DNA of 64,000 nt from Gammaproteobacteria bacterium (GTDB taxonomy: Bacteria; Pseudomonadota; Gammaproteobacteria; Steroidobacterales; Steroidobacteraceae): assembly GCA_016874555.1 (NCBI GenBank), contig VGTW01000001.1:1-64000 (forward strand). Direction: 5' to 3'. The position numbers were made by a program, and so were the translations under genes. Shown piece by piece: positions 19,731 through 27,515 of the stretch; within the stretch, counting starts at the first letter, position 1, and every line of letters begins with the position of its first letter. The notes under the pieces were generated by a model. That model was not told where the DNA came from. It did not search any database and worked only from the letters and a program-made list of their open reading frames with translations.

Positions 19731-21046
19731 TGGCGAGACCCCAGCTCGTTCGCGTCATCGTGTTTACGACCCAGGATCCAGCCATTGACGGCCCAGGGGA
19801 CAGCAAGCGCGGCGCCGATTAGCGCCGCTCCAGCAGGCGACGCCCCTACTGCATCGAGCGCACTCTTCGCTTGCGCGCCGACGTAATCGGCAGCGCGATA
19901 CACTGGTACATCGACAAAACTTTTGGCTTTGTACTTTGACTCGGTATCAAGCGAGCCCCAAAGCATTTCGCGACCTGGCCTGATGAAGGCGTATTCACCC
20001 CACCGACGCAGTATAAGCAACGCCGCAATCATGCCGAATACGTTGACCACGGAGAGCGCCACGAAACCGAGGAACATCAGCACTGGCACGAAAGTGAGCA
20101 GTGTGCGCACCCCGAGTCGCGAGGCAATGCGACCGGTAAGAAAAAGTTGCGAAAAGATCGTCAGTCCCTGCACGATGAAATCGATATTAGCGAATACCTC
20201 GGTTCGACGGGTCGTATCGGCGAAAGTTTCACTAACGATTCGTAGTTGCTCGAAATAAAGAAATGTATTGACCGCCGACAGCAGCACTACGAACGAAGCA
20301 ATGCCAAGTAAATAAGGCGAACGCAACACGATAAAAATACCGGCGAACGGATTGCCGCCGAGACCCGTATCGTCACTTGTAGATTCTTTGCTCGCTGCAG
20401 CCGATACAGCGACATCCGCATCGCGCTTGCGATTCCAGATGCCGATCAGCACACGCTGGCAAATGATCGCGCCTAGAAACCCTACAGTCCCAAGATACAG
20501 TACACCGGAATTACCGATCGAGTCGACCAACAGGCGAGCGGTGAGCGGGCCGACTAGGGCGCCGAACGTACCGCCGGCCGCAATGAAACCGAACAGGCGC
20601 TTTGATTGCTCTGCGGAGAACATCTCGAGCAGAAAACTCCAGAATACCGATACCAGCATCAAGTTGATGACGCTGATCCACACATAGAAAAAAGTTCCGA
20701 CTAGAAGGTTGGACTCATCGACCTGAATCGACGAGCCGATGAAAGCGAGGATGATCGCCACCACGCCGTAGAGCACAGGCAGTAACAGGCTGCGACGCAG
20801 CCGGGCCACCAGCCATCCCCAAAGTGGCACGATCGCGATCGAAAACAAGGCGGTGTAAAGCCAGAGATCAGCGACCCGATCGCGCCCCAGCAGCGTTGCT
20901 ACAGTCTCGCGCACCGGGCGCACAGCGAAATAACTGCCAAGCACAAAGAAAAACAAACAAAATGCCGCGAGCACGGCGGTCGACTCGCGCGGCTCGACGC
21001 GCGCGAAACGGGCCAACCGACGCTGCAACATGGTCTCAGCGCTCAT
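19727..21046 (-). CDS. ATP/ADP carrier-like (Tlc/NTT-related) major facilitator transporter
   Basis: A 439-residue membrane protein with about 12 helices. The N-terminal RVEPRESTAVLAAFCLFFFV, the RPVRETVATLLG segment and LMLVSVFWSFLLEMFSAEQ match the free-living relatives of nucleotide carriers, often labelled NTP/NDP exchange transporter or MFS. Start at 21046 (MSAETMLQRRL) overlaps the upstream gene by 11 bases; the longer reading lies inside that gene. The last residues are charged and cytosolic. The substrate is unknown; true ATP import is unlikely in a free-living cell. Confidence 0.75.
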   Translation of the reverse strand: MSAETMLQRRLARFARVEPRESTAVLAAFCLFFFVLGSYFAVRPVRETVATLLGRDRVADLWLYTALFSIAIVPLWGWLVARLRRSLLLPVLYGVVAIILAFIGSSIQVDESNLLVGTFFYVWISVINLMLVSVFWSFLLEMFSAEQSKRLFGFIAAGGTFGALVGPLTARLLVDSIGNSGVLYLGTVGFLGAIICQRVLIGIWNRKRDADVAVSAAASKESTSDDTGLGGNPFAGIFIVLRSPYLLGIASFVVLLSAVNTFLYFEQLRIVSETFADTTRRTEVFANIDFIVQGLTIFSQLFLTGRIASRLGVRTLLTFVPVLMFLGFVALSVVNVFGMIAALLILRRWGEYAFIRPGREMLWGSLDTESKYKAKSFVDVPVYRAADYVGAQAKSALDAVGASPAGAALIGAALAVPWAVNGWILGRKHDDANELGSRQ

Positions 21047-21848
21047 CAGCGGCAAGCCCAGAGAACATGGCGGTGAAATCGGTTCGCGTCCCAGGGCTAT
21101 CACCGATCAACTCGAACGTCTTACTACGCGCCGCCGCGTTGCCGAGGGCTTCTAGACAAACGGTCGCCACGTCCGCACGCGAAATGCGACCTTGATTACG
21201 TCGATTGTCGCCCTGAAAAACTTTGACGCCTGCGCTACCGCCCGGCGCATCAAGGAGTCCGCCGGGTCGTACGATCGTGTAGGGTACGCCCGAGGATCGC
21301 AGCGCGCCCTCACCTTTTTCCTTCCAGACAAGAATATTACCGAACATGCGATTGAGGGGGTGATCGGTATGCGTCGCGCCCATCGACGATACCAGTACGA
21401 AATGTTTGACCTTGGCCGCCGCCGAGGCCTCAGCAATTACTTTGACACCGCCGTAATCCACTCGCTCTGGTGTATTCTCCGGGTCATTACGGATATTCGA
21501 ACCTAGTGCCGAGACCACGTAGTCAACCCCCTTCACTGCGGACTCTACGCCTGTACCGTTACGCACATCGCCGGCAACATACTGCACGGCATCACCGAGT
21601 TGGGCCCGTGCCTTCGCTTCGTCGCGTACCAAGGCACGTACCTGCAGACCACGCGCGAGCGCCTGCCTCACGACCTCGCGGCCAGTGCCGCCGGTCGCTC
21701 CGACCACCAGCAGGAGCGGGATGGATTTTTTCTCCGCTGCGAATGACGGGACGGCAGCGCTCCCCAGCAGCAGCGCAAAGCTGACGGCAACCACTGACGA
21801 TGAAAAAAGAAATCGGCGGCGATCGACCTGCTGCATGACTTGGTTCAT
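21036..21848 (-). CDS. Exported NAD(P)-binding atypical SDR protein
   Basis: A 270-residue NmrA/atypical-SDR protein. The glycine-rich motif GATGGTGREVVRQAL and RALVRDEAKA follow an N-terminal extension QVDRRRFLFSSSVVAVSFAL that resembles a twin-arginine signal ending near AAVPSFAAEKK. Cofactor-loaded export would explain the Tat-like signal. The classic YxxxK catalytic pair is not evident, as expected for NmrA-like members, so it may bind NAD(P) rather than catalyse. It overlaps the downstream transporter gene by 11 bases. Confidence 0.75.
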   Translation of the reverse strand: MNQVMQQVDRRRFLFSSSVVAVSFALLLGSAAVPSFAAEKKSIPLLLVVGATGGTGREVVRQALARGLQVRALVRDEAKARAQLGDAVQYVAGDVRNGTGVESAVKGVDYVVSALGSNIRNDPENTPERVDYGGVKVIAEASAAAKVKHFVLVSSMGATHTDHPLNRMFGNILVWKEKGEGALRSSGVPYTIVRPGGLLDAPGGSAGVKVFQGDNRRNQGRISRADVATVCLEALGNAAARSKTFELIGDSPGTRTDFTAMFSGLAADER

Positions 21849-21905
21849 GGCGATGACTCCTGTTCGGCTATTCGTCGACGATTGACCGAGAATATTCCTG
21901 GACCT

Positions 21906-22257
21906 TCAGCTAGACAGTGTGATGCTGGCGAGACCCCGCCGCGCTCCCGGTCGCGGCGAGTGAACTTTAGCGCCCTGCACCTCGATTTTTTGCACGAGCG
22001 CCTGCGCCGCCTGCCGCTCGTAGTGCATTAAGCACTCGGACGGATGGTTGGCAAACAAACCGTACCATCGCAGCAAGTCCGCTTGATCACCATGGGCCGA
22101 CAGTCCGCCGACGGTGTGCACTTTGGCCACGGGACGGATAAGTTGACCGTGGATGTGCACCTGCGGCTCGCCATCGACACGAGCTCGACCGAGGGTACCG
22201 CGGGCCTGAACGCCAGTCATCATCACATGGCAGTCCGGGCGTTCGAGATTGTGCACA
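21906..22257 (-). pseudogene. C-terminal part of a split beta-CASP metallo-beta-lactamase
   Basis: The frame HNLERPDCHVMMTGVQARGT, then GRARVDGEPQVHIHG and HTVGGLSAHGDQADLLRWY, is the C-terminal end of the MBL-fold RNA-specificity (beta-CASP) family, including the late metal/catalytic histidine in GLSAHGDQ. The rest of the gene lies about 4.2 kb away at 26441-27433 in the same orientation. Joining the two at the shared GTGCACA restores the family sequence (GGRILYQF followed by VHNLERPDC). This part is itself open, but it lacks the metal-binding N-terminus and cannot function alone. Confidence 0.8.
22251..22257. repeat. Left 7-base direct repeat at insertion junction
   Basis: GTGCACA here matches 26441-26447 in the same orientation. 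The two copies bound the segment that splits the MBL gene. They could be a target-site duplication or a short homology used in illegitimate joining. Confidence 0.65.
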
Positions 22258-22417
22258 GGCGCTCGAGAGCGCGAAACGTCTGGCCGATCAAAATCGGGTT
22301 ACTCGAGTCGCGGTGCCCGACATCTCGATGGGCATTTATGGTTATCCCGTCGAGGAGGCGGTCCCCATGCTCGCTGAAAAAGCGCTTTGGCTTACGAGTG
22401 CGATGGTTCATCTATAA
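22258..22417 (+). pseudogene. Macrodomain (O-acetyl-ADP-ribose deacetylase-like) C-terminal remnant
   Basis: Read from the junction on the plus strand, the frame gives ALESAKRLADQNRVTRVAVP, then DISMGIYGYPVEEAVPM, and ends with TAA at 22415. The GIYGYP loop preceded by a Pro-x-Ile-Ser strand is the hallmark ADP-ribose-binding end of macrodomains. Everything upstream of it is missing, because the sequence left of 22258 belongs to the MBL gene. About 52 codons remain. It is too short for the ORF list and cannot be functional. Confidence 0.65.
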
Positions 22418-22448
22418 AGAGATCCGCTTCATGCTCTTTGAGTCCGCG

Positions 22449-23165
22449 CTATGCGACCTCTTCGAGCGGACGCTGCGCGGGCTCCTCGAACCAGTCGATG
22501 ACGGGTCGCCGAGTAAATCGCTGCTCTCTGATCTCTGATTTGCCGAGCGCTTCCCAAAGCTCACCGTTCGGGCCGATGAGAGCGTCGGGTGCGACTACTG
22601 TACGCATGATGGCATCGCCGGATTCGGGCACCTCTACGATCGCAAGTCCCTACGATAACCAAACTTTGTATTCGCCTGGTACTTGCCACCGCGCGCACCG
22701 CGGTGAGTCTTTCGTCGCAGGGCGACTCTCAAAGTCCGTCGCCGTCGTGAGTGTCTCGAAAGTGTCGGTCATGAGGCGGACCCACTCACGGTCGTGTCGT
22801 AGTAAGCCTTGAATGAATCGCTCGTAGCAGTGTCCGGTAGCGATAAGCGGTAACGGAGTCTTGCTGCGTGGCGAGCGATGATGGCACCGCTCTATAGAGA
22901 AACACATCAGGTGATAGAGGTCATCGTTTTCGTGGGTTGCAACAAACCCCTGCGCTGATTTTTTTTTAGGGCCGGCGAGGATGACTCGACCCTCACCAAA
23001 CAGGGCGAGCAGATCGGCGTGGGTTTGCCGAACACGAGGTCCAAACCGACGCGGATTTCGTTGGATTTTCCAATTCGTCCGGCGTTCATCGACTCGACGG
23101 TCTTCGGCGCGTCGCAGACCGCGGGTGTGGGTGTCGGTGACGCTGCAATCGGGGAGGTGAATCAT
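22449..23165 (-). pseudogene. Unidentified broken reading frame with one in-frame TAG
   Basis: One minus-strand frame runs from an ATG at 23165 to a stop at 22449, interrupted once by TAG at 22650-22652. The part before the stop contains HADLLALFGEGRVILAGPK and HCYERFIQGLLRHDREWVRL; the part after contains TVVAPDALIGPNGELWEALG and RRPVIDWFEEPA. I recognise no family. The frame could be two small genes, a decayed gene or chance. It lies inside the captured segment between the macrodomain tail and another broken frame, so decay is plausible. Nothing else convincing lies between 22418 and 23226. Confidence 0.3.
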
Positions 23166-23226
23166 CGGAGCCTCCGGGGGTAAGCGTGACAGAGCTAATA
23201 GTCAATCGGGATACCCCTCGGCTGGA

Positions 23227-23436
23227 TCAAAGAATGACCCAGCCGAGGGATTTTGGTTGGCCGTTACGGGTGAAGGCGCTGAGATGAACCACCTGACCCT
23301 CGTGGATCAGCACAGCGCCCAGGGTGTCCTCGCTTTCGATGCGCTAGTCTTCGCCAAAGCCGAGCGCGGGTTTGCGCAACACGGGAAGCTTCTCCAAGGT
23401 CGCCAAGAACTGCTGGATCTCGGCGGCGGTGGCCAT
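23227..23436 (-). pseudogene. Short broken frame with internal TAG, unknown
   Basis: From ATG at 23436 the minus strand reads MATAAEIQQFLATLEKLPVL, KPALGFGED, a TAG at 23344-23346, then GAVLIHEGQVVHLSAFTR and a stop at 23227. The last part has the look of a genuine beta-strand C-terminus, faintly reminiscent of ARPP-1-type proteins, but this is only an impression. With the internal stop it is probably a remnant. The stretch 23437-23716 otherwise holds only the inverted repeat noted next and presumably the promoter of the following operon. Confidence 0.3.
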
Positions 23437-23527
23437 ACCGCGCTGCACAAATGGCTCAAGCCTTTGCCGCCGACAAGACGAGGATGACAAAATGAAACAA
23501 TCTCTTTTATAGCGGTTTGCAGGGGCG

Positions 23528-23663
23528 TGCGACCCGGAGTAGACAGTAGTTCAGTGCCAACATCAGGCGCGATGATAAAAAGCATTGTGAAATCAGGCTT
23601 GCTGGCAAAACACCCTGCCAGATCCTTTTTCTTCCTGCCGTCTACCGTCTACTCCGGGCCGCA
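23528..23663. repeat. Imperfect 22-base inverted repeat around 92 bases
   Basis: The left arm at 23528-23549 (core CCCGGAGTAGACAGTAG) is matched by its reverse complement at 23642-23663 (core CTACCGTCTACTCCGGG) with two mismatches in 22 bases. It lies directly upstream of the three-gene operon of the captured segment. It may be a small miniature repeat element or a large RNA hairpin. Confidence 0.55.
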
Positions 23664-23716
23664 TGGACCTGATATTCGCTATATGTTGCGCGTGAGCTTC
23701 AAGTGAGGAAACCAGG

Positions 23717-24499
23717 ATGGACTATTTTATTGTCAGATCGTTCGATCACGTGGGCTATTACGAAACGCGCCTGGTGTTGTTGCTCATTGGTCTCGCGCTG
23801 GTGACGTATGCCGCCGTACGCAAGCGCGATTATCGTTACGCCCTCGCCTTTGCCAGCGGCGTGGTGTTTCAGAGCTTGCTGGAATGGCTTCTGGCGGCGC
23901 TGGGCTTGCGCGGCAGGAATTACAGCCTGTCGCTTTTGGGCGTAACGTTTTCCGCGACGTGGTCGATTGTCTGGCAGGGGCTGGCCGAAGGCGGCATCCT
24001 GAGTTTGATGGCGTTCTGGTTCGCTGACTTGTTTCATTTTTCCAAAGATCAGGCCGCCTTGCCGCGCCGCGCGTTTTACGCCGTGTGCGTCGTGATCGTC
24101 GTCCTGGCTGGCGCGGTAGGCGTCATGGCGCGCGGGCTGCCCATCAGTTCGCCGCGTCCGATGTTTGCGCCGCTGCCGATGACCATCTCTGTCGTGACCA
24201 TCGCGGTTTCGGCGCTGTTGATCTCCCTCAAGGGCTGCACGGGTTGGCGCGCTCTCGGCTGGTTTTATCTGGGTCTGCTGGTTTATGTCGTGCTGACGTT
24301 TGAACCGCTGCATGTGCTGGGCGCGCGATACGTCGCGGTGCGCACCGCCGAAGGCGGTTTCGCCGCCGCGCCGTGGTTGCCGCAAATCGGCCTGATGCTC
24401 TATTCCCATCTTTACGAAGTCGCGGGCGGGAAGATTTATTACTTCGTTGTCCCGTATGTGCTGGGTCTGCTGAACAGTAAAGGAGGAAAACATGCCTGA
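23717..24499 (+). CDS. Multi-pass membrane protein of unknown function
   Basis: A 260-residue protein with about seven hydrophobic helices (for example LVLLLIGLALVTYAAV and AVCVVIVVLAGAVGVMA) and short loops. No family is recognised. It is the first gene of a plus-strand operon and overlaps the hydrolase gene by 8 bases. The minus-strand frame here (23699-24493) is a codon-pattern shadow: its translation is polar and repetitive, while the plus reading has clean helices. It lies inside the captured segment. Confidence 0.75.
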   Translation: MDYFIVRSFDHVGYYETRLVLLLIGLALVTYAAVRKRDYRYALAFASGVVFQSLLEWLLAALGLRGRNYSLSLLGVTFSATWSIVWQGLAEGGILSLMAFWFADLFHFSKDQAALPRRAFYAVCVVIVVLAGAVGVMARGLPISSPRPMFAPLPMTISVVTIAVSALLISLKGCTGWRALGWFYLGLLVYVVLTFEPLHVLGARYVAVRTAEGGFAAAPWLPQIGLMLYSHLYEVAGGKIYYFVVPYVLGLLNSKGGKHA

Positions 24500-25364
24500 A
24501 TTCAGGTTTCAAAACTGGCGAATCAATTACGTCGAAGCCGGGCAGGGCGAGCCGCTCGTCTTTTTGCACAACGGCGGTAACGATCATCAAATCTGGGAAC
24601 ATCAGCTTGCGCATTTTGCCGCGACACATCGCGTTATCGCCACCGATCATCTGGGCTTTGGCGCATCCGACAAGCCGCGGGTTGAATTGACGTTGCCGCT
24701 GTATGGTGAAATGGTGGCGGCATTGGTGGACGAACTCGCGCTTGCGCCGGTCACGCTGATTGGCAATTGCATGGGCAGCGCGATGGCCTTTCATTACACG
24801 CTGCAACATCCTGACAAAGTAAGGCGATTGATCTTGTGCAACATTACATCGGAAAAGATTCTGCTGGCAGGGCCACTCGGCGCCGTGTATCAGCAATTCG
24901 CCGCCAGCAGGGAAGGCCGCGATGCTTACAGTGCGCAGGTCGAAGCAACAGGCTTGCCGCGTGAGGAAACCGACCGGCAATTGCGTTCGCAATACGGCGC
25001 AACGCCGCCCGACGATCCGGCGTTCAGCGATTACATCTTTGCCTTGTGTAACAGTCCGGGACAACAACGTTCGCTGTTCAATGTACTCTCGAATTTCGAT
25101 GATTACCGCACGCCGGATGCATTCATCCTGCCCGCCAACTTTCCACCAGCCTGCGTGATCTGGGGGCAGGAGAACTTCATTCTGCCAGCCACGGCGGGCG
25201 AAGAGTTCTGCACTCGGTTACAACCCGCGCGGCAGGAATTTCTGCCGGGTTGCGGGCATTTGCTGATGCGCGAAAAACCGGCAGAGGTGAATCAACTCAT
25301 GGCCGCTTTTCTGGCAACTCCTGCCACCCAGGCTGCTGATATGACCAGCGGCCTGAAAGGATAG
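24492..25364 (+). CDS. Alpha/beta hydrolase with a cysteine nucleophile
   Basis: A 290-residue alpha/beta-hydrolase. HNGGNDHQIWEHQLAHFA is the oxyanion-hole region and ATDHLGFGASDKPR the strand before it. The nucleophile elbow reads LIGNCMGSAM, so C93 stands where most members have serine. The acid appears to be Glu in IWGQEN and the base His in GCGHLLMREKP. A Cys-Glu-His triad recalls dienelactone-type hydrolases more than esterases. A ribosome-binding site AAGGAGG precedes the ATG. It is coupled to the membrane protein upstream and 4 bases from the esterase downstream. Confidence 0.85.
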   Translation: MPEFRFQNWRINYVEAGQGEPLVFLHNGGNDHQIWEHQLAHFAATHRVIATDHLGFGASDKPRVELTLPLYGEMVAALVDELALAPVTLIGNCMGSAMAFHYTLQHPDKVRRLILCNITSEKILLAGPLGAVYQQFAASREGRDAYSAQVEATGLPREETDRQLRSQYGATPPDDPAFSDYIFALCNSPGQQRSLFNVLSNFDDYRTPDAFILPANFPPACVIWGQENFILPATAGEEFCTRLQPARQEFLPGCGHLLMREKPAEVNQLMAAFLATPATQAADMTSGLKG

Positions 25365-25368
25365 CTCC

Positions 25369-26310
25369 ATGAAAAGTCATGTTTTGCGCCTATTGTCGCT
25401 GGGGCTTGGTTGTGCGCTTTATGGCCTGACGTTGCAGGCACAGCAAACTGCCGAGGTCACAGGCGAAATCGAATCCGGCGGAATAAAACGCACGTTCCTC
25501 TTACATCTGCCTGCGTCATCGCCGAAAGGAAAACCGCTGCCGCTGGTCATTGCGCTGCACGGTGGCGGTGGACAAGGCAAAGGCATTGTCAAACTGACGG
25601 GACTCAATGAACTCGCGGATCGGAACAACTTCATTGTCGTCTATCCCGACGGCATCGAGCGCAATTGGAACGATGGCCGTTCGACCGTGCGGCGCAGAGA
25701 CGTAGACGACGTGAAATTCCTCGGCGAACTGATCGAGCATCTGGCGAAAACTTATGGCATTGACCGGCAGCGTGTGTATGCGACGGGTATCTCAAACGGC
25801 GGGATGATGAGCCTGCGTCTGGCCTGCGAGTTGTCCGACAAGATCGCCGCCATCGCCAGCATCGCGGCCAATCTGCCTGCCGAATTGCAGCCGCGCTGTC
25901 GCCCCGCACGACCGGTTTCTGTGCTGATGATTTCCGGCACGGCTGATCCGCTGATGCCGTTTGGTGGCGGCGACATCGGGACGATGGGGGGACGTGGGAT
26001 GGGCGGCAAAGTGATTTCGGCACAGGAAACCGTCGCGTTCTGGGCCAAAGTAAATCGTACCGCAACGAAACCCGTCGTCACTGATTTGCCCGACGTTGAT
26101 CCAAACGACGGCATGCGCGTGCGCCGCGAAGTATTCGGCAAGGGCGCGCTGAACAGCGAGGTCGTTTTCTACACGATCACCAACGGCGGGCATACGTGGC
26201 CGGGTGGATTTCAATATCTGGGCGAAGCGATCATCGGCAAAACGTCGCGCGAGCTGAACGCTTCCGCCACAATGGGGGAATTTTTCGCGCGGCACAAACG
26301 CACGTCATAA
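25369..26310 (+). CDS. Exported PHB-depolymerase/feruloyl-esterase-family hydrolase (LpqC-like)
   Basis: A 313-residue protein with a Sec signal peptide (LLSLGLGCALYGLTLQA, cleavage near residue 24). The catalytic fold shows LVIALHGGGGQGKG, VVYPDGIERNW, the serine elbow GISNGGMMS, MISGTADPLMPF for the acid, and NGGHTWPGG for the histidine, so the triad is complete. Members cut polyester or aromatic esters outside the cytoplasm. It is the third gene of the captured operon; a perfect palindrome follows 26 bases after the stop. Confidence 0.88.
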   Translation: MKSHVLRLLSLGLGCALYGLTLQAQQTAEVTGEIESGGIKRTFLLHLPASSPKGKPLPLVIALHGGGGQGKGIVKLTGLNELADRNNFIVVYPDGIERNWNDGRSTVRRRDVDDVKFLGELIEHLAKTYGIDRQRVYATGISNGGMMSLRLACELSDKIAAIASIAANLPAELQPRCRPARPVSVLMISGTADPLMPFGGGDIGTMGGRGMGGKVISAQETVAFWAKVNRTATKPVVTDLPDVDPNDGMRVRREVFGKGALNSEVVFYTITNGGHTWPGGFQYLGEAIIGKTSRELNASATMGEFFARHKRTS

Positions 26311-26336
26311 CAGCACCCCGATTATGGGTAGATTGT

Positions 26337-26359
26337 GGGACAAGATGGCATCTTGTCCC
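26337..26359 (+). terminator. Perfect palindrome, terminator-like or repeat element
   Basis: GGGACAAGATG and CATCTTGTCCC form a perfect 11-base stem around a single base. It follows the esterase gene and precedes the truncated Tat-signal gene by 18 bases. It lacks a T-run, so it may be an intergenic repeat or attenuating hairpin instead of a classical terminator. Confidence 0.5.
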
Positions 26360-26377
26360 GTCAGGGACTAAACCAAT

Positions 26378-26440
26378 ATGCCAACCTGCTCTTCTCTTTC
26401 TCGTCGCCAAATGCTCGGCTTGACAAGCGGCGCATTGGGC
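26378..26440 (+). pseudogene. Truncated gene start with twin-arginine signal
   Basis: The plus strand starts MPTCSSLSRRQMLGLTSGAL, a typical Tat motif (SRRQMLGL) with the beginning of a hydrophobic core. It then meets the junction at 26441, after which the sequence belongs to the antisense strand of the MBL gene. It would have been the fourth gene of the captured operon. Only about 21 residues of the original protein remain, so its function is lost. Confidence 0.55.
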
Positions 26441-26447
26441 GTGCACA
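26441..26447. repeat. Right 7-base direct repeat at insertion junction
   Basis: GTGCACA, identical to 22251-22257. The MBL coding sequence resumes immediately to the right on the minus strand. Confidence 0.65.
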
Positions 26448-27433
26448 AATTGATAAAGAATTCGACCACCCTTGCACATCCTGCTGCCCGCAATGATGAA
26501 GGCGTGCGAACGCACACCGTTGATCTCATAACGATTGCAGCGCCTTCCGACTCAAGGTCGGATTCGGCAGCGTCGGCGTGGACTCGAAGTTCGCGCGCAG
26601 GCATCTAGCCTCTTCGTCGTAGCGGTAGGTGTGTACCCAATAAACTTTGCTCGCTTCGATAGCCGTCGGACTGCCGGGAAGAATCTGTCAGCGCTGCAAG
26701 CCCCACTCCGCGAAATGTTGACCGACTAGATAAAGGATTTCCTGACTACGACCGACGGCAAAGGCCGGCACCAGCACATTGGCGCCATCTTCGTCTGCGG
26801 TGCGAATCACCTCGCCGATCTCGGCGAGGGTATCGGCGCGGCAGCGAGGCAGGCGGTCACCGTAGGTGCTCTCCATGGGCACCAAATCCCGCGGATTCGA
26901 AACGATGGGCATAGAGCAAGGTCGGCGAGTCGTGTTGGCCAGGATCACCACTGAACACCACTCATTGGCTGATACCCGCTGTGCTGTACTCGAGCTCAAT
27001 GCTGCTCAAGCCGGGAGTATGCAAGGCATCCCGTACCTGCAAAAAATACTAGGTAGCGGCGCGTAGTGTGTGTCATAACGCACGATGCGCAGCAGCTTGA
27101 GCGTGCGCTCGATGTCATCGGCCGTGAACAAGGGTTCTTTCGGGAGCGTTCCGTCATGTTACGCTCGGCGCTGCACCTCGGGCTTGGCGAGATCGGTGGT
27201 TTCGTGCAGCAGCAGCGGTAACAGATCGCGCCACGCGGCGTTGGTGTAGATCGGACCGCGAAAGCTGCGCTTCACGAGCAGGGACAAACGCTCGCAGGTT
27301 GCGGCGCTGCGCCTCGCGCCCTCCCTGCACCATGCCACAGTCGAGCAGCAAGACCCTTCCACCGACCCGCAATATGCAATATGTGGCAGGAGCCGGTGAC
27401 CGCGTCTGCTGCACGGAAGAGGTCGATCTTCAC
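26441..27433 (-). pseudogene. N-terminal part of a beta-CASP metallo-beta-lactamase, multiply frameshifted
   Basis: Several minus-strand frames in series spell one MBL-fold RNA-specificity protein. They are VKIDLFRAADAVTGSCHI at the GTG 27433, then GGRVLLLDCGMVQGGREA, KRSFRGPIYTNAAWRDLLP, DDIERTLKLLRIVRYD, ESTYGDRLPRCRADTL, GANVLVPAFAVGRSQEILYL, SPTAIEASKVYWVHTYRYD and FIIAGSRMCKGGRILYQF. Each change of frame is a small indel. The HxHxDH zinc-binding segment could not be found intact. With the tail at 21906-22257 the total is about 448 codons, the usual family length. The stretch 27434-27515 up to the next gene is intergenic. Confidence 0.8.
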
Positions 27434-27515
27434 ACCGAACCTCGCGTAACGCCGACTTAGGGCGCCAACTTGGGTATATTCTGCCCACCCCTCAGATGTT
27501 AATCGGAGATCTGTC

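Larger units (their letters stand above)
22258..26440. other. 4.19 kb captured DNA segment interrupting the MBL gene
   Basis: This stretch sits exactly between the two halves of the MBL pseudogene. It starts inside a macrodomain gene and ends inside a gene for a Tat-signal protein, so both ends cut foreign genes. No transposase and no matching terminal inverted repeats are seen at its ends. It holds, in order, the macrodomain tail, two broken minus-strand frames, an imperfect inverted repeat, a three-gene operon, a perfect palindrome and the truncated Tat gene. It is best read as a fragment joined in by recombination or repair; the donor is unknown. Confidence 0.65.

Noticed and set aside
22650-23165. 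Transposase in the captured segment
   Set aside because: I looked for IS5-like and other DDE motifs in the three frames; none was convincing, so the frame is listed as unknown.
23699-24493. 264-codon minus frame over the captured membrane gene
   Set aside because: Product is Gln/Arg-rich with no fold, whereas the plus frame has clean transmembrane helices and good coupling.
24228-25067. 279-codon minus frame over the hydrolase gene
   Set aside because: Shadow of the alpha/beta hydrolase with intact triad on the plus strand.
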